Shown here: piece by piece, positions 24,657 through 28,975 of the stretch
Layout: every line of letters begins with the position of its first letter
Position numbering within the stretch: position 1 is the stretch's first letter
Assembly: GCA_038253135.1 (NCBI GenBank)
Contig: JBBSHJ010000037.1
Span: forward strand, 1 to 28,975
Reading direction: 5' to 3'
DNA length: 28,975 nt
From: JBBSHJ01 sp038253135
Lineage (GTDB): Bacteria > Actinomycetota > Actinomycetes > Mycobacteriales > QHCD01
Translations under genes and position numbers: made by a program
The notes under the pieces: model-generated
The model's input: only the letters and a program-made list of their open reading frames with translations
The model's database searches: none
Told to the model about the DNA's origin: nothing

Positions 24657-24682
24657 GGGTCGGAATCCAACGGCTCCGACCC
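24657..24682 (-). ncRNA. Stem-loop in the rplU leader
   Basis: GGGTCGGA and TCCGACCC form a perfect 8-bp stem with a 10-nt loop, about 50 nt before the rplU start codon. It lies in the predicted 5' untranslated region. Leader structures control L21 operons in some other bacteria, but no homology to a known leader family is claimed. Confidence 0.45.
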
Positions 24683-24724
24683 CCGCAGGCGCGCCGATCG
24701 GCTTGACCGGTCGCAGCCACACGA

Positions 24725-24748
24725 AAACGGCGCGCCGGAACGCGCACC
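24725..24748 (-). terminator. Hairpin plus U-run after rne, at the start of the rplU leader
   Basis: On the minus strand GGTGCGC and GCGCGCC pair (one G-U) around a 6-nt loop, followed by C and then GTTTTC. This is the best intrinsic-terminator-like element in the window. It lies 35 nt after the rne stop but just downstream of the predicted rplU transcription start, so it could end rne transcripts, attenuate rplU, or do both. Confidence 0.45.
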
Positions 24749-24756
24749 GGCTCTCC

Positions 24757-24786
24757 AGGGTACGGATCGCCCGGCGCCCCGGTCAA
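24757..24786 (-). promoter_or_regulatory. Predicted rplU promoter overlapping the rne stop codon
   Basis: -35 TTGACC (24786-24781) and -10 TACCCT (24762-24757) are separated by 18 bp on the minus strand. The -35 box contains the rne stop codon TGA (24785-24783). Transcription would begin near 24750. Confidence 0.5.
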
Positions 24787-27542
24787 ACCGGCTCGCGCTC
24801 GGTCGCTTCGGACGGGTGCGGTGGGCCCGCCGGCCGTGACGCCGCCCGCCGGCGGCCGCGCGAGCGGCGTCGCGGCGGCCCGGCAGTCGCGCCGGCTTCC
24901 GTCACGGCGGTGGGCTCGGGCGCGGGTACGGCGGGCGGCGTTGCGCCGGGGGTCGCGGCGGTCTGCTCGCTGGGAGCCGCCGGCGCTTCGGTGGTCGGCT
25001 CGGCGGCCGGTGCCTCGGTGCTCTCCGGCTGGTCCGTCGTACCGCCGATGGCCGGTTCGTCGGAGCGGATCGGCAGCCCCGGCCGCAGGATCGACGGGAC
25101 GCCGCGGTGCGCCGGCTCCGTCTCGGCGGCCGCCTCCGGCGCCGGCGCTGGCTTGCCCTTGCCCCGCCGGTTCCGCCGCCCGTTGCCTGACTCCGCGCCG
25201 CCGGACTCGTGCTCCGCCGGCGCGTCGATGTCCCTCACCGGCTCGTCGTGCACGATCACGCCGCGGCCGTGGCAGTGCTCGCACGGCTCGGAGAATGCCT
25301 CGAGCAGTCCCTGGCCGACCCGCTTGCGGGTGAGCTGGACCAGGCCGAGCGAGGTCACCTCGGCCACCTGGTGCCGGGTGCGATCCCGGCCGAGGCACTC
25401 GGTCAGCCGGCGGAGCACCAGATCGCGGTTGCTCTCGAGGACCATGTCGATGAAGTCGATGACGAGGATGCCGCCGACATCACGCAGCCGGAGCTGGCGG
25501 ACGATCTCCTCGGCCGCCTCCAGGTTGTTGCGGGTAACGGTCTCCTCGAGGTTGCCGCCGGAGCCGATGAACTTGCCCGTGTTGACGTCGATGACCGTCA
25601 TGGCCTCGGTGCGGTCGATGACGAGCGAGCCGCCCGAGGGCAGGAAGACCTTGCGCTCGAGCGCCTTGGCCAGCTGCTCCTGCACCCGGCTCTCCGTAAA
25701 GAGGTCGGACTCACCGGTGTAGTGGTGCAGACGGTCCCGGAGATCGGGAGCGACGTTGTCGACGTAGTCCGAGATGGTGCTCCAGGCAGCCTCACCCTCG
25801 ACCGTGAGGTCGGCGAAGTCCTCGTTGAAGACATCCCGGACCACCCGGATCGCCAGGTCGGGCTCGCCGTGCAGCAGCACCGGCGCCTTGCCCTTCTCCT
25901 TCGCCGCCCGGGCCTCGATCGTCTCCCACTGCGCGCGCAACCGCTCGACGTCGTGGGTGAGCTCCTCGTCGGATGCTCCCTCCGCGGCGGTGCGGATGAT
26001 GACGCCCGCATCGTCGGGGACGATCCTCTTCAGGATCGCCTTGAGCCGCTGCCGCTCGGTGTCGGGAAGCTTGCGGGAGATGCCCGTCGTACCGCCGCCA
26101 GGCACGTAGACCAGGTAGCGCCCGGGCAGGCTGATCTGACTGGTCAGCCGCGCGCCCTTGTGCGCGATCGGATCCTTGGTCACCTGCACCAGGACCGAAT
26201 CGCCTGATTTCAGGGCGTTCTGGATGGACCGTGAGCCGCCTTGCAATCCGGCGGCGGCCCAGTCGACCTCGCCGGCGTACAGCACGGCATTACGGCCCTT
26301 GCCGATGTCGATGAACGCGGCCTCCATGCTGGGCAGCACGTTCTGCACGCGGCCGAGGTAGACGTTGCCGGCGTACGACGTCGAGCTCGCCTTGGTGACG
26401 TAGTGCTCGACCAGCACGCCGTCCTCGAGCACGGCGATCTGGGTGCGCTCGTCGCGCTGCCGCACGACCATCCGGCGTGCGACCGACTCGCGTCGGGCCA
26501 GGAACTCCGACTCCGAGAGGATCGGCGCCCGGCGCCGGCCGGTGTCGCGCCCGTCCCTGCGCCGCTGGCGCTTGGCCTCGAGCCTGGTCGAGCCCTTGAC
26601 CGAGCGCACGCCGTCGTCGGGCTCGCTCTCGGCCTTGTCCTCGCCGCCAGCTCCGCCGCCTCGCCGCCGGCGCCGTCGGCGGCGCCGGTTGCCGCCCTCG
26701 TCGTCTGATCCGTCGTCGCTGTCGGATGCACCGTCTCCGGCGGCATCGGCACCGTCAGTCGCCACGCCGGCGCGGTCGGTCGTGTCGGTCTGCTCGTCCG
26801 CCGGGCGGTCCGCGCGGGCACCATCGGGCTGGTCGCCCTCAGGCTGCCCGTCGTCGGTGCGCACCCGTCCGCGGCCGCCGCGGCGGCCCCGGCGGCGGCG
26901 GCGGCCCTCGCCGGTGCCGTCCTCCGACTCCTCCTGGGGGGCACCGTCGGAGCGGCCCGAATCCTGGTCCGATGCGTCCTGGCCGCTCGGGGCCGACTCG
27001 GTGCTGGCGTCCGCGTCCGCGGTGTCGGATGTGCCTTCGGTGCCGCCACTGCGTCGGCGGCGGGTGCGTTGCGGCTCCGCCGCGCGAGCGGATGCCGCAG
27101 CCGGAGCGGCCGAGGGCAACGTCTCCACCGGCGGCGGCGCCATGAAGGTCACCGCCGGCGTGGCCGGACGATGTCCAGCCCCGCCCGGATCGCCGTCTCG
27201 GCCGGCGGGCGATGACGCGATGGGCGGCTCGGCCGTCGTCGATACCGCGGTGGGCTCGGCCGGCCGGGCGCTCTTGGCGAGCTTCTTCGCCGGCGCCTTC
27301 TTCGCGGTGGTCTTCTTCGCGGCCGCCTTCTTAGCGGGCGCCTTCTCGGCCGTGGCCTTCTCCGTCGCGGCCTTCTTCGCGACCTTCTTCGCCGGGACGG
27401 CGCCGTCCGGCGCCGCGTTGCTCGTCGCAGCGGGTGGTGCGGCCTTGCGGACGCGCTTGCGTGGTGCGGGGGCCGCCGAATCGGCGGCCGGGTTGGATGT
27501 TGCGGGGGTGAAGAGGGTGCCGGTCTCGTCGGACTCGGACAT
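24783..27542 (-). CDS. rne: Ribonuclease E/G
   Basis: Main endoribonuclease for mRNA decay and rRNA processing, 919 aa from the chosen ATG at 27542 (GGAG about 8 nt upstream; an ATG 29 codons earlier is less likely). The catalytic core sits in the middle, as in actinomycetes: a long N-terminal disordered region with Lys/Ala repeats (KKAAAKKTTAKKAPAKK) and acidic/Arg-rich patches, an S1 domain (YLGRVQNVLPSMEAAFIDIG), the DNase I-like catalytic Asp motifs VIDVNTGKF and ILVIDFIDM, and the Zn-link-like CEHCHGRG. A Pro/Ala/Glu-rich tail ends in basic residues and may be the protein- or RNA-binding scaffold. It is usually autoregulated through its leader in other bacteria; a hairpin is present here. 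Confidence 0.96.
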   Translation of the reverse strand: MSESDETGTLFTPATSNPAADSAAPAPRKRVRKAAPPAATSNAAPDGAVPAKKVAKKAATEKATAEKAPAKKAAAKKTTAKKAPAKKLAKSARPAEPTAVSTTAEPPIASSPAGRDGDPGGAGHRPATPAVTFMAPPPVETLPSAAPAAASARAAEPQRTRRRRSGGTEGTSDTADADASTESAPSGQDASDQDSGRSDGAPQEESEDGTGEGRRRRRGRRGGRGRVRTDDGQPEGDQPDGARADRPADEQTDTTDRAGVATDGADAAGDGASDSDDGSDDEGGNRRRRRRRRRGGGAGGEDKAESEPDDGVRSVKGSTRLEAKRQRRRDGRDTGRRRAPILSESEFLARRESVARRMVVRQRDERTQIAVLEDGVLVEHYVTKASSTSYAGNVYLGRVQNVLPSMEAAFIDIGKGRNAVLYAGEVDWAAAGLQGGSRSIQNALKSGDSVLVQVTKDPIAHKGARLTSQISLPGRYLVYVPGGGTTGISRKLPDTERQRLKAILKRIVPDDAGVIIRTAAEGASDEELTHDVERLRAQWETIEARAAKEKGKAPVLLHGEPDLAIRVVRDVFNEDFADLTVEGEAAWSTISDYVDNVAPDLRDRLHHYTGESDLFTESRVQEQLAKALERKVFLPSGGSLVIDRTEAMTVIDVNTGKFIGSGGNLEETVTRNNLEAAEEIVRQLRLRDVGGILVIDFIDMVLESNRDLVLRRLTECLGRDRTRHQVAEVTSLGLVQLTRKRVGQGLLEAFSEPCEHCHGRGVIVHDEPVRDIDAPAEHESGGAESGNGRRNRRGKGKPAPAPEAAAETEPAHRGVPSILRPGLPIRSDEPAIGGTTDQPESTEAPAAEPTTEAPAAPSEQTAATPGATPPAVPAPEPTAVTEAGATAGPPRRRSRGRRRAASRPAGPPHPSEATEREPV

Positions 27543-27602
27543 TGCGTAGCTCCGTTCGGCCCCGCGTGCAGCCTCGGTGGCCGTCGTACGCCGGGCGGTC
27601 TG

Positions 27603-27624
27603 CGCGTCGCCGTCCGGCGACGCG
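27603..27624 (-). ncRNA. Strong hairpin in the rne 5' leader
   Basis: CGCGTCGCCG and CGGCGACGCG form a perfect 10-bp stem with a 2-nt spacer, about 60 nt before the rne start. No U-tract follows on the minus strand. It could be a terminator for the upstream DUF2344 gene or a leader element cleaved or bound by RNase E. Nothing else is seen in the 167-bp gap 27543-27709. Confidence 0.55.
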
Positions 27625-27709
27625 TGCAAAAGTCTTCTCGGCCAGACGGTGCCCGCGATTCGGCCCGGGACCAGTGCGGCCCTGCCGGCGCGAAGCTCGG
27701 CGCCCGTGA

Positions 27710-28531
27710 CTAGATCGCCGGCGAGTCGGCCGGGGATGTCCCGGCGACCGCGCGATCAGCTGCCAACGGATCGACCAGCGCGCCGTGCGCGTCGAGCCCG
27801 CCGTGTTCCAGTCGGGTCGCGATGACCGCTCCGGTGTCAGGCAAGCCCGCCATCGCGCGTAGCGCGGCAAGCACGTCGTCGGGTCGCACGACCGGTGTCG
27901 TCTGCCGTACGACCGCAACTAGTATCCCACATCGCCCGGACGGTCCGGTGCAGCGGCGGGCGTCTCCCGTGTCACGCCCGGATGTCACCGGGTCGTGAGC
28001 ATCGACCGTGAGCGTGAGCACCGCGGCCCGGACGTCGACCTCCTTGAGACCGCTCTTGGTCCGACGCGTGACCGGCGCCGCCGGCGCGTCGAGGAAGGTC
28101 TGGGCGGCGCGGCGCAGGACGGCATCCTCGACGTCCGGTACGACGATCGACCACCGGCTGGCATCGACCCGGCGGGCGAAATCGGGCGTCACGGCCTCGA
28201 CGGCGTCGAGGACCGCGAACCCGTCCGGCAGCACCCGGTCGAGCGCCTCCCGGAGCGCCTCGGGGTCGACCGGCGACGCGAGCCCGATCTCGACGTACTC
28301 CGCCTCGCTGGCGGCGCCCGTCGGTGCGGCGCCGACGTACGAGACCTTGGGGTGCGGGGAGAATCCGGCCGAGAATGCCATCGGTACGCCGGCCCGGCGC
28401 AGCGCCCGCTCGAACATCCGGGCGAAGTCACGGTGCGACGCGAACCGCAGCGGTCCGCGCTTGGCGTACCGCAGCCGGATCCGCTGCACCACCGGCGGCG
28501 GTGGCGGACCATCAGGTCGTCGGTTGCTCAT
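27710..28531 (-). CDS. DUF2344 / TIGR03936 family protein
   Basis: 273 aa, soluble. RIRLRYAKRGPLRFASHRDFARMFERALRRAGVPMAFSAGFSPHPK is the family's opening signature (quoted in parts: LRFASHRD, AGFSPHPK), followed by GAASEAEYVEIGL and a C-terminal VVRPDDVLAALRAMAG. Members are encoded next to, or fused with, a B12-binding radical SAM protein (TIGR03960) and just upstream of rne; a link to RNA modification is suspected but unproven. ATG at 28531 removes a 15-residue basic extension. Here rne follows as expected, but no radical SAM gene is seen in the 444 bases upstream. Confidence 0.9.
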   Translation of the reverse strand: MSNRRPDGPPPPPVVQRIRLRYAKRGPLRFASHRDFARMFERALRRAGVPMAFSAGFSPHPKVSYVGAAPTGAASEAEYVEIGLASPVDPEALREALDRVLPDGFAVLDAVEAVTPDFARRVDASRWSIVVPDVEDAVLRRAAQTFLDAPAAPVTRRTKSGLKEVDVRAAVLTLTVDAHDPVTSGRDTGDARRCTGPSGRCGILVAVVRQTTPVVRPDDVLAALRAMAGLPDTGAVIATRLEHGGLDAHGALVDPLAADRAVAGTSPADSPAI

Positions 28532-28762
28532 ATGCCGACCACCGTAATCGCCCCGGAGCCGGGACCGGGTGCGCAAAGATCGTCCCGGCGCCTCCAGGCG
28601 AGGGATGAACGATCACGGGCGTCGACTCCGGCAGACATCGCCCGGCGCGCCGCCGACTTGCCACCTGTGATCGTCCGGAGGCGACTGGTGCCAACCACAT
28701 GTGGCCCGTCGACCGGCCTCGCGGGGAGGTCCGCGGGCTGCTCTACGAGGACCAACCACGCG
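28532..28762. other. Non-coding gap right of the DUF2344 gene
   Basis: No convincing gene. Short inverted repeats are visible (ACGATCAC at 28609-28616 with GTGATCGT at 28667-28674; CGCCTCC with GGAGGCG nearby). They may belong to a divergent promoter region, but no clear -10/-35 pair was identified. Confidence 0.4.
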
Positions 28763-28975
28763 ATGGCCGACGTCAAGACGGTCGGGACCGTCCGAAGCAT
28801 CACGGTCGAGACCGTCGTCCTTCAGCCCGAGTCGCCGCCCGAGCCGCGAAGCCTCGTCCGGGTGCCGGAGTTGCGCCGCCTGCGCCAGGTCGGCGTCGCC
28901 CCGAAGACCTTGAACATCGACCCCGAGCCGGCTGGTGGCGGCCACGTCGACGAGACCGGCCTGTGGGTGGGCCTC
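28763..28975 (+). CDS. Start of an unrecognised ORF, cut by the right window edge
   Basis: An open frame of 71 codons from ATG at 28763 to the edge, beginning MADVKTVGTVRSITVETVV and containing RSLVRVPELRRLRQVG and GHVDETGLWVGL. Codon third positions are strongly G/C and the amino-acid mix is balanced, unlike the Arg-rich competing frames, which supports real coding. GAGGA lies about 12 nt upstream, rather far for a ribosome binding site. No family is recognised. It points away from the DUF2344 gene. Confidence 0.45.
   Translation, partial: MADVKTVGTVRSITVETVVLQPESPPEPRSLVRVPELRRLRQVGVAPKTLNIDPEPAGGGHVDETGLWVGL

Noticed and set aside
28613..28945. Minus-strand ORF at the right edge as the end of a radical SAM gene
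   Set aside because: No similarity to the expected C-terminus, poor composition, and the competing plus frame has better codon use.

Overview
The window is chromosomal DNA of a high-GC actinomycete, probably of class Actinomycetia. This is inferred from the very high G+C at third codon positions, frequent GTG starts, a Tat/lipobox solute-binding lipoprotein, an MMPL transporter, and the conserved order (minus strand, right to left) DUF2344 - rne - rplU - rpmA - obg - proB ... proA - nadD - rsfS - histidine phosphatase. No rRNA, tRNA, CRISPR array or insertion sequence was recognised. The genus cannot be named from the sequence alone. Nearly everything is on the minus strand; exceptions are a DapA-family gene, one polytopic membrane protein and a partial ORF at the right edge. 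|| 1-10604 is an accessory catabolic region. A compact operon (8727 to 5347, minus) encodes a split UxaA/SuyAB-type lyase, a D-2-hydroxyacid dehydrogenase and an Ldh_2-family dehydrogenase. That is the gene set known from bacteria that invert and desulfonate 3-sulfolactate (slcC, comC, suyAB). Downstream, from its own promoter, run a CUT1-type ABC importer (binding lipoprotein and two permeases, no ATPase), a TIM-barrel isomerase with an apparent frameshift, and a short-chain dehydrogenase cut by the left edge. A FadR-type GntR regulator lies upstream, divergent from a DapA-family lyase. Both catabolic promoters carry a TGGTC-N-GACCA-like site next to the -10, which suggests one regulon. || 10601-14073 is housekeeping: a small unrecognised gene, a GpgP-like histidine phosphatase (possible CTG start), rsfS, nadD and proA, mostly overlapping by 4 bp. 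|| 14136-21273 separates proA from proB and looks like an inserted glycan/glycolipid island: nucleotide-sugar dehydrogenase, family 2 glycosyltransferase, NAD-dependent epimerase and MMPL exporter in one operon (the MMPL gene has a one-base frameshift), divergent from a GT-C-like membrane protein. || 21278-28531 is again housekeeping: proB, obg, rpmA (L27), rplU (L21), rne and a DUF2344 gene. Non-coding structure is visible here: a 17-bp direct repeat across the obg/proB junction, a tandem repeat between rplU and rpmA, a promoter overlapping the rne stop codon, two hairpins in the rplU leader and a strong hairpin in the rne leader. The last 213 bases hold the start of an unrecognised plus-strand ORF.
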